A DNA stretch of 64,000 nt from Lachnospiraceae bacterium. GTDB lineage: Bacteria > Bacillota > Clostridia > Lachnospirales > Lachnospiraceae. Below are positions 45,907 through 54,735 of the stretch, piece by piece. A program made the position numbers and the translations under genes. Below the pieces are notes generated by a model. It saw only the letters and a program-made list of their open reading frames with translations, had not been told where the DNA came from and made no database searches. Positions within the stretch are counted from its first letter, which is position 1. Each line of letters opens with the position of its first letter. Location of the stretch: positions 110,467 to 174,466 of the forward strand of contig CASJPF010000001.1 of NCBI GenBank assembly GCA_949383255.1, given 5' to 3'.

Positions 45907-46848
45907 TTATATCCGCTCAAAAACTCTAAGCTTTGCACTTTTTGAACGCGGATTAGCTTCTGCCTCTTCCGACGAAGGCAGAATAGGCTTGCGCGATATC
46001 ACTTTCCCATAGGGAATTTTCCCACAAACGCACACTGGAAACTCTGGTGGGCAAGTACACGGATTTTCCATTTCCCTAAAAAAATTTTTTACAATCCGAT
46101 CCTCCAATGAGTGAAAAGTGATTATACACAGTCTCCCCTGTGAATTTAACAGATGAATCATACTGCTCAGGGATTCCTTTAACACCTCCAACTCGCGATT
46201 ACACTCTATGCGAATTGCCTGAAAAGTTCTTTTGGAAGGGTGTCCTCCTGATGCGCGCATCTTTGCCGGAATCGCCGCCTTAATAATTTCATTTAGTTCA
46301 AATGTTGTCTCTATTGGCTTTTGCTCTCTTGCCTGAACAATATGTTTTGCAATATTTTTTGCAAACTGCTCTTCCCCGTAATTTTTGATAACTCGATACA
46401 GCGCCTGTTCGTCATAATCATTGACAATAATTCTCGCTGTCAATTTCTGCCGCTGATCCATGCGCATATCCAAAGGGGTATCCTGCTTGTAAGTAAACCC
46501 ACGCTCCACCGTGTCAAGCTGATATGATGACACACCTAAATCAAGGATTATGCCATCTACATACTTTACTCCATTCTCCTTAAGTAACTCTCCTGCATTA
46601 CAGTAATTATCTCTAAAAATAGTAACTTTTTCCCCAAATTCTTCCAGTCGTTTACTAGCTGCTTTTATGGCGGCCTCATCTTGGTCTATTCCATAAAAAT
46701 GCCCTTTTTCCCCTAATCTTCTACACACTTCAAAGGCATGTCCTCCACCCCCGATTGTACCATCCAAATAAATACCATCAGGTTTGATATCCAGCGCTTT
46801 AATCGTTTCTTCAAGCAATACAGATGTGTGCTTAAATTCCATCTCCAT
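45907..46848 (-). CDS. rsmH: 16S rRNA m4C1402 methyltransferase RsmH (MraW)
   Basis: A 313-aa SAM methyltransferase. [15 protein letters not shown], the SAM loop [33 protein letters not shown], and [15 protein letters not shown] are family motifs. SD AAAGGA is 8 nt before ATG 46848. It normally follows mraZ within a few bases; here a 187-nt structured spacer intervenes. Confidence 0.96.
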   Translation of the reverse strand: MEMEFKHTSVLLEETIKALDIKPDGIYLDGTIGGGGHAFEVCRRLGEKGHFYGIDQDEAAIKAASKRLEEFGEKVTIFRDNYCNAGELLKENGVKYVDGIILDLGVSSYQLDTVERGFTYKQDTPLDMRMDQRQKLTARIIVNDYDEQALYRVIKNYGEEQFAKNIAKHIVQAREQKPIETTFELNEIIKAAIPAKMRASGGHPSKRTFQAIRIECNRELEVLKESLSSMIHLLNSQGRLCIITFHSLEDRIVKNFFREMENPCTCPPEFPVCVCGKIPYGKVISRKPILPSSEEAEANPRSKSAKLRVFERI

Positions 46849-46876
46849 ACTATGGTTCCTTTCTGCGGATACATGC

Positions 46877-47038
46877 TAAGAGTCTATAGAAAAACAACTG
46901 CCCCATCTTGACCTGTCCATTTCTTTGATTGTGTATGCCAAAAAATCTCGCTATACCCCGCTACACCTGCGTTTTTTAACATACCCCTCAAAGAAATATC
47001 CCGCGCAATTTATATCACTTATTTTCCTACAGATCCTA
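46877..47038. repeat. Structured insertion between mraZ and rsmH
   Basis: Outer arms related to the ACTGTA hairpin (left TAAGAGTCTATAGAAAAACAA around 46878-46898, right TTATTTTCCTACAGATCCTA about 47019-47038, the right arm ending in the mraZ stop codon) enclose a second hairpin at 46919-46997. The inner arms pair as ATTTCTTTGA / TCAAAGAAAT with GTATG and AAAAAA blocks. The minus-strand apex GGTGTAGCGGGGTATAGCG matches the apex of 25012-25177. Confidence 0.6.
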
Positions 47039-47467
47039 AATCATTTGTCCAAGTTCAGACATATGTTCTGCAATCTCCTCCATATCGTCGTACTCCAAAG
47101 TTTCCTCCCACCGGTTTTTACTCCAAATCTCAATTCGCGTGCCTACTCCTGCAAGAACTACTTCCTTATCTAGCGCTGCAAACGCTCTCAATACAGACGG
47201 TATCAGTATTCTTCCCTGTTTGTCCACCTCTACACTGACTGCACCTGCCAGAAAAAAACGAGCAAATTTGCGGGCTTCTTTGTTCATAAGCGGCAGTGTT
47301 TTCAGTTTGTCTTCCAAAGCGGACCACTCTGTATTGCCATACACAAACAGACAGCCATCAAGCCCTTTTGTCACTACAAAGTTATCCCCTAAAACCTCGC
47401 GAAATTTTGCAGGTATGATAAGTCTGCCCTTGGTATCAATTGTATGATCGTATTCACCCATGAACAT
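47036..47467 (-). CDS. mraZ: Transcriptional regulator MraZ
   Basis: A 143-aa protein with two tandem AbrB-like repeats ([22 protein letters not shown] and [21 protein letters not shown]). MraZ forms a ring that represses its own dcw operon by binding phased direct repeats, which are present directly upstream (47478-47512). It is the first gene of the division cluster. Confidence 0.96.
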   Translation of the reverse strand: MFMGEYDHTIDTKGRLIIPAKFREVLGDNFVVTKGLDGCLFVYGNTEWSALEDKLKTLPLMNKEARKFARFFLAGAVSVEVDKQGRILIPSVLRAFAALDKEVVLAGVGTRIEIWSKNRWEETLEYDDMEEIAEHMSELGQMI

Positions 47468-47477
47468 CTAATCACCA

Positions 47478-47512
47478 CCACTTCGCACCACTTTATTCCA
47501 CTCTGTGCCACT
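47478..47512 (-). promoter_or_regulatory. MraZ operator: four AGTGG boxes in 10-bp phase
   Basis: On the minus strand AGTGG occurs at 47482-47478, 47492-47488, 47502-47498 and 47512-47508, exactly 10 bp apart, between the promoter and the mraZ start. MraZ is known to bind GTGG-type repeats with 10-bp spacing, so this is very probably the autoregulatory site. Confidence 0.9.
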
Positions 47513-47521
47513 TTCATCTTC

Positions 47522-47550
47522 ATTTTACATGAAAAGAAATGAAATAACAA
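47522..47550 (-). promoter_or_regulatory. mraZ promoter
   Basis: TTGTTA and TAAAAT with a 17-nt spacer and an upstream TG next to the -10 box, placing transcription start at the first MraZ box. Confidence 0.65.
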
Positions 47551-47709
47551 GTGTTTATTTCCCAATGCAAAAAATTTTATAATATTTAGTCTTACTTTTT
47601 TACAAAAAGGTGTATACATTGATAAAAACTATCACTATTTTTTGTGAAACGACATAAAAATAAGAGACCATTCTTGTTAAAATGCAACAATAACAGTCTC
47701 CATTTTTTC

Positions 47710-47783
47710 CAAGAATGCCATTGGCATTCTTGCTGCAGTGTGCGAGTCAGCTCTGCTGACAGATTACAGATTCGCACGCCTGC
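47710..47783. repeat. Paired hairpins downstream of polC
   Basis: A perfect 23-nt palindrome CAAGAATGCCA-T-TGGCATTCTTG (47710-47732) is followed by a stem GCAGTGTGCGAGTC / GATTCGCACGCCTGC (47735-47783) enclosing GTCAGC-TCT-GCTGAC (47746-47760). Neither has a T-run in the polC direction. A similar GTCAGC-TTC-GCTGAC hairpin is at 57567-57581. Confidence 0.6.
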
Positions 47784-47800
47784 AATAAAGTTTCTTTTGT

Positions 47801-50800
47801 CTATCCAACCAAATCAAACAAACTTATTTGATTTGACTCTGGAATATCCCCCAATAATCCTAAGTCCGCCATTAAATCTATTACAGTCTTAGACACCTTC
47901 GTCCGACTCCGAAAATCATCTTTTGACAAGAATGGTCCGTCCTTAGCCGCCTCCATAATCGCATCTGCCGCCTTCTCGCCAAGTCCCTCAATGCTGCTTA
48001 ATGATGGCATCACTTTATTGTTGACAATCTGGAAGTTTCTCGAATGTGCCCTAAAGATATCAATTGGCTCAAACGCAAAACCTCTCGCATACATCTCCTG
48101 CACAATGCGCATATCCTTCAGTGCATCCTGTTCCTTATTTGACAAACTGTCGCTGCGCTTTCGGTACTCTGCCATAACACGTTCCAAATGTTCACGCCCC
48201 AGACACATTGTCTCGTAAGAAAATGCCGAAGCCCGAATGCTGAAAAAGGCACAGTAATATGCCAATGGATAATTAATCTTGCAGTATGCGATACGCCAGC
48301 CCATCATAACATACGCTGCCGCATGTGCTTTTGGAAACATATACTGAATCTTTTCACACGACCACACATACCAGTCTGGCACATTATGATCCAGCATATC
48401 CTGTTTCCACTCCGCCCAATTACCACACTTGCCTTTAGCGACAGTCCCTTTTCGCACAGCCTCCATAATCTTAAAGGACTCTTCAGAATCCAATCCCATA
48501 CCAATTAGATAGGTCATAATATCATCACGTGTACAGATTGCCGTAGAAATTGTCGCCTTTCCCTCCTGAATCAAAGTCTGTGCATTGCCAAGCCAAACAT
48601 CAGTCCCATGTGACAGTCCGGATATCCTAACGAGATCAGAAAAATATTTTGGCTGTGCATCAATGACCATCTGCATCGCAAAATCTGTACCAAACTCAGG
48701 AATCCCAAGACACCCTAACTTACATCCGCCAATCTCTTCTGGCGTAATACCAAGCGCTGACGTATTTTGAAAGAGTGACATAACTTCTTTATCATCAAGT
48801 GGTATTGTTGTCGGATCAATGCCTGTTAAATCCTGTAACATACGAATCATGGTCGGATCATCATGCCCAAGAATATCAAGTTTAAGCAGATTATGGTCAA
48901 TCGAATGATAGTCAAAATGCGTTGTGATGGTATCCGTTGTCATATCATTTGCGGGATGTTGCACTGGTGTAAAAGAATTAATTTCCTCCCCCACTGGTAA
49001 TACAACAATACCACCGGGGTGTTGTCCCGTGGTGCGTCTCACACCCACGCACCCCTCCACAATACGATTAATCTCGCTGGTTCGCTTATGTTTCCCGCGC
49101 TCCTCATAATAATTCTTTACATATCCAAAAGCTGTCTTGTCCGCCAATGTACCAATTGTCCCCGCGCGAAAAGTCTGACCATATCCAAAGATAACCTCTG
49201 TATATTTATGTGCTTTACTTTGATATTCTCCTGAAAAATTTAAGTCAATATCTGGTTCCTTGTTTCCCTTAAAACCAAGAAATGTCTCAAATGGAATATC
49301 AAAACCATCCTTAATCAGTTTTTCTCCACAGACTGGACAGAGTTTGTCAGGCATATCACAGCCCGCCATTCCAGCAAATTTTTTAACCTCATCTGAATAA
49401 AAATCACTGTAATGACGATTTTTACAATAATAGTGCGGGCTGAGTGGATTCACCTCCGTGATCCCAGCCATCGTCGCCACAAAAGAGGAGCCTACAGAGC
49501 CGCGCGAACCTACTAAATAACCATCTTCCACAGACTTCCATACAAGTTTTTGGGCGATGATATACATCACAGCAAATCCGTTGCTAATAATTGAGTTTAA
49601 TTCCCGCTTCAATCTTGCCTCCACAATATCAGGAAGCTCGTCACCGTACATTTCATGTGCCTTCCTGTAACAGATATCTGTGAGCTGTTGGTCGCTGTTC
49701 TCAATCACTGGCGGACATTTATCTGGACGCACTGGTGCGATTCTATCACACATATCCGCAATCCTATTTGTGTTTGTGATTACAATTTCTTCTGCCTTCT
49801 CACTGCCCAGATAATAAGAAAATTCATCTAGCATCTCTTCCGTTGTACGCAGATACAAGGGCGCTTGATCATCTGCATCTTTAAATCCTTTTCCTGTCAT
49901 AATAATACGCCTGTACACCTCATCTTCTGGGTCAAGAAAATGCACATCACAGGTGGCAACCACCGGCTTCCGAAACTGTTCTCCAAGCTTGACAACACGT
50001 TTATTTAATGCGATTAAATCCTCCTCTGAATTGATATTCCTGTGTCGCTCTGACGCAATCATAAATCGATTGTTACCAATCGGCTGTATTTCAAGATAAT
50101 CATAAAAATCTACTATGCGCGCAATCTGCTCCTCACTCTGTCCATCCAACAACGCACCAAACAATTCTCCTGCCTCGCAGGCGCTTCCCAAAATAAGTCC
50201 CTCTCGATATTGCATAATTAAACTTTTTGGAATCAACGGTCTTTTATAAAAATATGTTAAATGGGATTCTGACACAAGCTTATACAGATTAATACGCCCT
50301 GTCTGATTTTTCGCCAATATAATAATGTGAAAAGAATGAAGTTTTCTAACAGCATCCACGCTCGACTTTCCCATCTCATTCATCGCCTCAAGCGTGTAAA
50401 CTTCTTCCTTCGCCAGCATTTCAATAAATTTTGCAAAAATCTCTGCGGTACACTCTGCGTCGTCAACTGCTCTGTGATGATTTTCGAGCGAAATCTTTAA
50501 CGTTTTAGCAACCGCATCCAACGTGTATTTTGCCTGCCCTGTGAGCAACATCCGCGCAATGCCAACTGTGTCCACATAAGTGAAATTCACTGGAATCTGC
50601 TGCCTTTGTGCATTTTCTCTAATAAAGCTCACATCAAAGTTCGCATTGTGCGCTACAAGCACTGCATCTCCCACAAATTCCAAAAACTTAGGCAGCACCA
50701 TCTCAATTGTCTCCGCGTTCATCACCATACTGTCGTTAATGCTGGTCAGCTTTTCAATTTCAAATGGTATCGGCACTTCGGGGTTGACAAAGGTAGAAAA

Positions 50801-52330
50801 ACGGCCCACAATCTGTCCGTTTTGCACTTTCACTGCGCCAATCTCTATAATGCGGTTTGTAACTGGTGAAAAACCCGTTGTCTCAATATCAAATACCACA
50901 AACGTATCGTTGAGCGACTGCCCTTTGTCATTGGTTACAATCTCTTTCAGGTCATCGACTAGATACCCTTCCACACCATATATAACTTTAAATTTATCCC
51001 TGTGGTCAAGGGCATGGTTCGCATCTGGAAAAGCTTGTACACAACCATGATCTGTGATAGCAAGCGCTGTGTGTCCCCACTTTTTTGCACGTTTGATGAG
51101 GTCTTTGACATCGGAAACTCCGTCCATGTCACTCATCTTGGTATGACAGTGCAGCTCCACGCGCTTTCTGGCACTATTGTCCATGCGAGTCGTCGTAAAA
51201 TCAGGAATCTTCATAACACCGACAACAGAACCAATTGTCAATTCCCTATCAAATGTATCATTTACTGTAACACCCTTTATTTTCAAAAATGCGCCAACTT
51301 TTAAATCTGTCATAAGCTCTGCAAGATGATCATTATGAATAAACATTTTTACTTTAATTGTATCTGTGAAATCTGTGATTTCAAAACTTACAATTGTGCG
51401 CTCATTACGGATTTCGCGGGTTTCCAGTGCACGTACTTTGCCCTTTATCACCACTTCTCCCATCTCGCCCCAAATTTCCTCAATATTGATACTCTCATCC
51501 TCAAAATCGCGCCCAAAAATAACATTGGGATTATCAGAGCGCTTTAATGCCCTCCGCTGCATTACCTTGTCTGCGCCCCTGTCGAATTTTCCATAAGATT
51601 TTCGTTCTACTGTGGAGGCGACTGCTGTATCTTTTTGTTTCGCTGTCACAGTTGTCTTAGGCTTCTCGGAACTAACAACACTCGTATCCTCCTTGGGGTT
51701 TGGCAAGGGAAAGGATTGGGGTGGTTCTTCCTGTGTGACTTCAGCATTTCCTTCAAAGCGACTTCTAATAATCTCTACAATCTTTCGGATGCGAAGTTCA
51801 TCTTCCTTCTTATACCTGCCTACTGCTGCTTTCTTGTACACAGTCTGAAATTTTACCTGAAAGCCACAGCGCTCATTCAGCACCTTGTCCAAAATACCAA
51901 TTAGTTCATCTTCCTTGGACTTTGCAATCACACTGTCCTCAAGCACAATCTCCATAACCATTTCTTCTGGAAACTGTATATCTGCCTGGCGAAACATTGT
52001 GTAGAGCATATGGTCACATTCTTTTATCTCCTTTAAAATACTTTCTCGATATAGCTCCATCAGCCTTTGTGGGTTGTACTGCCCAGAAAGAATAAACCGC
52101 TCATATAATTTTATATGAATATTATCCCGCGGAAAAAATTGTTTTTTTATCTCCTTTTCCACTGCATACACAAGTTCTTTTTGAATCAATCGTTCACTTT
52201 TAAAATAAATGCGCAACAAATCTTTCCGTTTTGTCGCAGTAATTCGCTCCACTATGGTTTGTTCAAATAAATCCTTCTGCACACCAATTAATTCAAGATT
52301 TGGAAATGCCTCGAAAAATTTCTTTTCCAT
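47801..52330 (-). CDS. polC: DNA polymerase III PolC (replicative, with proofreading)
   Basis: A 1509-aa Gram-positive C-family polymerase. Order: N-terminal helical domain (1-200), linker, OB domain (about 290-380), PHP domain split around a DnaQ-type 3'-5' exonuclease (PHP start VELHCHTKMSDMDGV about 390; exonuclease FVVFDIETTGFSPVTNRIIEIG about 480-640), then the polymerase core with PDIDLNFSGEYQ and the HhH region. The length is slightly above the usual 1430-1470, mostly in the linker. The gene ends the dxr-rseP-ispG-polC run, as in Bacillus. Confidence 0.97.
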   Translation of the reverse strand: MEKKFFEAFPNLELIGVQKDLFEQTIVERITATKRKDLLRIYFKSERLIQKELVYAVEKEIKKQFFPRDNIHIKLYERFILSGQYNPQRLMELYRESILKEIKECDHMLYTMFRQADIQFPEEMVMEIVLEDSVIAKSKEDELIGILDKVLNERCGFQVKFQTVYKKAAVGRYKKEDELRIRKIVEIIRSRFEGNAEVTQEEPPQSFPLPNPKEDTSVVSSEKPKTTVTAKQKDTAVASTVERKSYGKFDRGADKVMQRRALKRSDNPNVIFGRDFEDESINIEEIWGEMGEVVIKGKVRALETREIRNERTIVSFEITDFTDTIKVKMFIHNDHLAELMTDLKVGAFLKIKGVTVNDTFDRELTIGSVVGVMKIPDFTTTRMDNSARKRVELHCHTKMSDMDGVSDVKDLIKRAKKWGHTALAITDHGCVQAFPDANHALDHRDKFKVIYGVEGYLVDDLKEIVTNDKGQSLNDTFVVFDIETTGFSPVTNRIIEIGAVKVQNGQIVGRFSTFVNPEVPIPFEIEKLTSINDSMVMNAETIEMVLPKFLEFVGDAVLVAHNANFDVSFIRENAQRQQIPVNFTYVDTVGIARMLLTGQAKYTLDAVAKTLKISLENHHRAVDDAECTAEIFAKFIEMLAKEEVYTLEAMNEMGKSSVDAVRKLHSFHIIILAKNQTGRINLYKLVSESHLTYFYKRPLIPKSLIMQYREGLILGSACEAGELFGALLDGQSEEQIARIVDFYDYLEIQPIGNNRFMIASERHRNINSEEDLIALNKRVVKLGEQFRKPVVATCDVHFLDPEDEVYRRIIMTGKGFKDADDQAPLYLRTTEEMLDEFSYYLGSEKAEEIVITNTNRIADMCDRIAPVRPDKCPPVIENSDQQLTDICYRKAHEMYGDELPDIVEARLKRELNSIISNGFAVMYIIAQKLVWKSVEDGYLVGSRGSVGSSFVATMAGITEVNPLSPHYYCKNRHYSDFYSDEVKKFAGMAGCDMPDKLCPVCGEKLIKDGFDIPFETFLGFKGNKEPDIDLNFSGEYQSKAHKYTEVIFGYGQTFRAGTIGTLADKTAFGYVKNYYEERGKHKRTSEINRIVEGCVGVRRTTGQHPGGIVVLPVGEEINSFTPVQHPANDMTTDTITTHFDYHSIDHNLLKLDILGHDDPTMIRMLQDLTGIDPTTIPLDDKEVMSLFQNTSALGITPEEIGGCKLGCLGIPEFGTDFAMQMVIDAQPKYFSDLVRISGLSHGTDVWLGNAQTLIQEGKATISTAICTRDDIMTYLIGMGLDSEESFKIMEAVRKGTVAKGKCGNWAEWKQDMLDHNVPDWYVWSCEKIQYMFPKAHAAAYVMMGWRIAYCKINYPLAYYCAFFSIRASAFSYETMCLGREHLERVMAEYRKRSDSLSNKEQDALKDMRIVQEMYARGFAFEPIDIFRAHSRNFQIVNNKVMPSLSSIEGLGEKAADAIMEAAKDGPFLSKDDFRSRTKVSKTVIDLMADLGLLGDIPESNQISLFDLVG

Positions 52331-52343
52331 TCTTAACCTCAGC

Positions 52344-53396
52344 CTACTTCCAATGGTCTAATTCATACTTTAGTGTATCCAAAAGCTCATTTTCTGGTAC
52401 TTTTTTGACAATTTCTCCCTTCTTAATAAGAAGCCCTTCTCCAATACCACCCGCAATTCCAATATCTGCCTCTTTCGCCTCACCCGGACCATTGACTGCA
52501 CAGCCCATCACAGCCACTTTAATATTGAGATTGTATCCCTGCACCATTGTTTCTACCTGATTTGCCAATCCAATTAAGTCTATATTCGTTCTACCGCATG
52601 TCGGGCAAGAAACCACCTCAATGCCACCCGTTCGCAGCCCCAATGTGCGCAAAATCAATTTTGCAGATTTAATCTCCTCAATGGGGTCTCCTGTAAGCGA
52701 TACGCGAATTGTATCACCAATTCCTTGATTCAGTATAATACCAAGCCCTACTGCCGACTTAATGTTTCCGCTTGTCACTGTACCAGCCTCCGTAATACCC
52801 ACATGCAGCGGATACTGCGTTTTGTCAGCAAGCAATTCATGTGCCTTTACACACATCATAACATCAGATGATTTAATGCTAATTACAACATTATCATACC
52901 CTAACGCTTCAATCATATGCACTTTATCCAATGCACTCTCTACAATACCTTCCGCGGTGACTCCATTATTTTTCTCGATCAGCTCCCTTTCCAGTGAACC
53001 GCTGTTTACACCGACACGAATCGGAATGTTCCGCTCTTTAGCAACGCGCACAACCTCAGCCATCTTTTCTTTGCTTCCAATATTTCCGGGATTGATGCGA
53101 ATCTTATCAGCACCATACTCCATAGCAGCAATTGCCATCTTATAGTCAAAATGAATATCCGCCACCAAGGGAATGGATACCTTCTTCTTGATCTGAGCAA
53201 TCGCCTTTGCAGCATCCATATTTGGAACAGTACATCTCACAATATCACAGCCCGCCTCTGCAAGACGCTGAATCTGTTCCACTGTCGCCGCCACATCATT
53301 TGTTTTTGTGTTTGTCATAGACTGAATCAAAATTGGGTTTCCACCGCCAATAACACGATTCCCAATGTGTACCACTTTGGTTTTATCTCGATACAT
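52344..53396 (-). CDS. ispG: 4-hydroxy-3-methylbut-2-enyl diphosphate synthase
   Basis: A 349-aa MEP-pathway enzyme with a TIM barrel and a C-terminal 4Fe-4S domain (SCPTCGRTNIDL and MGCAVNGPGEA cysteines plus the conserved Glu). Start ATG 53396 (MYRDKTKVVHIG) has AGGAGG at 6 nt; the frame to 53477 runs into the upstream intergenic repeat. It supplies HMBPP for isoprenoids, including the undecaprenyl carrier made by uppS. Confidence 0.95.
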   Translation of the reverse strand: MYRDKTKVVHIGNRVIGGGNPILIQSMTNTKTNDVAATVEQIQRLAEAGCDIVRCTVPNMDAAKAIAQIKKKVSIPLVADIHFDYKMAIAAMEYGADKIRINPGNIGSKEKMAEVVRVAKERNIPIRVGVNSGSLERELIEKNNGVTAEGIVESALDKVHMIEALGYDNVVISIKSSDVMMCVKAHELLADKTQYPLHVGITEAGTVTSGNIKSAVGLGIILNQGIGDTIRVSLTGDPIEEIKSAKLILRTLGLRTGGIEVVSCPTCGRTNIDLIGLANQVETMVQGYNLNIKVAVMGCAVNGPGEAKEADIGIAGGIGEGLLIKKGEIVKKVPENELLDTLKYELDHWK

Positions 53397-53452
53397 TGTT
53401 TTCCTCCTATTTTTATACGCCTTTGAGAGTCCGCACACTAAAAAATTCTCAA

Positions 53453-53470
53453 GAAACTGTAGGAAAATAA
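53453..53470. repeat. ACTGTA-type arm (half element), copy 3
   Basis: GAAACTGTAGGAAAATAA, the same arm as in copies 1, 2 and 4, lies in the short rseP-ispG gap without a matching second arm. A separate TTGAGA / TCTCAA stem (53424-53451) flanks it. Confidence 0.5.
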
Positions 53471-53480
53471 CTGGCACATC

Positions 53481-54557
53481 TCAACGTGCAAAGATTCTAG
53501 TAATATCATTATATAATACAAATACCATCAACACCATCAGCGCGACAAATCCAATAAAGTGCACCAATCCTTCCTTGTCAGGTGATACTGGCTTACCACG
53601 AACAACTTCAATAAACAGAAACAAAAGCCTTCCGCCGTCAAGCGCAGGTAATGGCAGTAGATTCATAATGCCAAGATTCACGCTGAGCAGCACCGCAAAA
53701 TTAATCATGGTGAGCACTACTGTCGGCAAACCATATGGTTTTGTCACTTCAATCGTCTCATCAATTGTCGCTGCGATACCAACTGGACCAGATAAGTCAT
53801 TTGCAGAAAGTTTTCCTTGTACTAACATGAAAAGGCTTTTAATTGTTGTCTTAAACCAATAACGCACCTCATAGACACTGTACTTAATCAAGTCCAATCC
53901 CTTGCATTTAATTGTCTCTCCAATCGTAAATCCAATGTAATACCGATTATCCTGGTCGCTAAATTTTGGTGTGACTATTGTTGTATACTTCTCACCATCC
54001 CGCTTATACTCAATCTCCATCGGCTCCCCACCGCTCAATGCAGACGCAAAAGTTACTTCTCCTTGCAGGTAGATACGCTCTCCGTCAATTCTTGTGATGA
54101 TATCTCCCTCCTGCAATCCTGCCTCCAACGCTGGATATCCCTCTGTCAAAGAATTAATTGTTGGAATCACCTCACCGGAAAAACCAACCACAATTAGCGA
54201 CAACAAAAATGCAAGAATAATATTAAAGAATGGTCCTGCAAAAACAGTTGCAATTCTCGCCCAAACATTTGCATCATTAAATGCCCCCTCCGGTTTCTGT
54301 CCTTTTTTTTCTTCACCGTCAGACGCAGTTGAATAAATGCCATCTTCGCCCTCAAACATACAAGCACCGCCAATTGGCAGCAACTTGAGTACATATTTTG
54401 TCCCGCCTTTTGTAAATTTAATAATGTCTGGTCCCATACCAATTGAAAACTGCAATACCGTAATACCATTCAGCTTTGCAATCAGAAAATGACCAAGCTC
54501 ATGCGCAATCACCACCACCCCAAAAATTAGCACAAATACAATAATTGTGACAATCAT
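53481..54557 (-). CDS. rseP: Site-2 intramembrane protease RseP/RasP
   Basis: A 358-aa membrane zinc protease. HELGH at 19-23 in TM1, a single PDZ domain (about 140-200), the MREL-like region and NLLPLPALDGGR near the C-terminus. It cleaves anti-sigma factors and signal peptide remnants. The dxr-rseP-ispG order is canonical. Confidence 0.95.
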   Translation of the reverse strand: MIVTIIVFVLIFGVVVIAHELGHFLIAKLNGITVLQFSIGMGPDIIKFTKGGTKYVLKLLPIGGACMFEGEDGIYSTASDGEEKKGQKPEGAFNDANVWARIATVFAGPFFNIILAFLLSLIVVGFSGEVIPTINSLTEGYPALEAGLQEGDIITRIDGERIYLQGEVTFASALSGGEPMEIEYKRDGEKYTTIVTPKFSDQDNRYYIGFTIGETIKCKGLDLIKYSVYEVRYWFKTTIKSLFMLVQGKLSANDLSGPVGIAATIDETIEVTKPYGLPTVVLTMINFAVLLSVNLGIMNLLPLPALDGGRLLFLFIEVVRGKPVSPDKEGLVHFIGFVALMVLMVFVLYNDITRIFAR

Positions 54558-54588
54558 TCCTTATTTTTTCCTCCCTATTTTTATCTTT

Positions 54589-54637
54589 AGAAACTGTAGA
54601 AAAATAAATTTGTATCACCTATCTTTCTACAATTCCT
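54589..54637. repeat. ACTGTA-type hairpin, copy 4
   Basis: AGAAACTGTAGAAAAATA (54589-54606) pairs with TATCTTTCTACAATTCCT (54620-54637) at 15 of 18 positions; loop AATTTGTATCACC. A further small stem TGCGAC / GTCGCA (54654-54679) follows in the dxr-rseP gap. Confidence 0.65.
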
Positions 54638-54735
54638 TACAAAATTAACGTCCTGCGACCGAAATCATTGCAAGTCGCATAACTCCCTTTCTATAAAAAC
54701 ACTTTGTACTTTCAAAGAATCTAATATAACTTCTT

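Larger units (their letters stand above)
47468..47800. other. Intergenic region polC / mraZ
   Basis: 333 bp holding, from mraZ outward, four MraZ boxes, the mraZ promoter, an AT-rich stretch and, next to polC, a pair of strong hairpins (47710-47783). No gene is supported. Confidence 0.7.
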
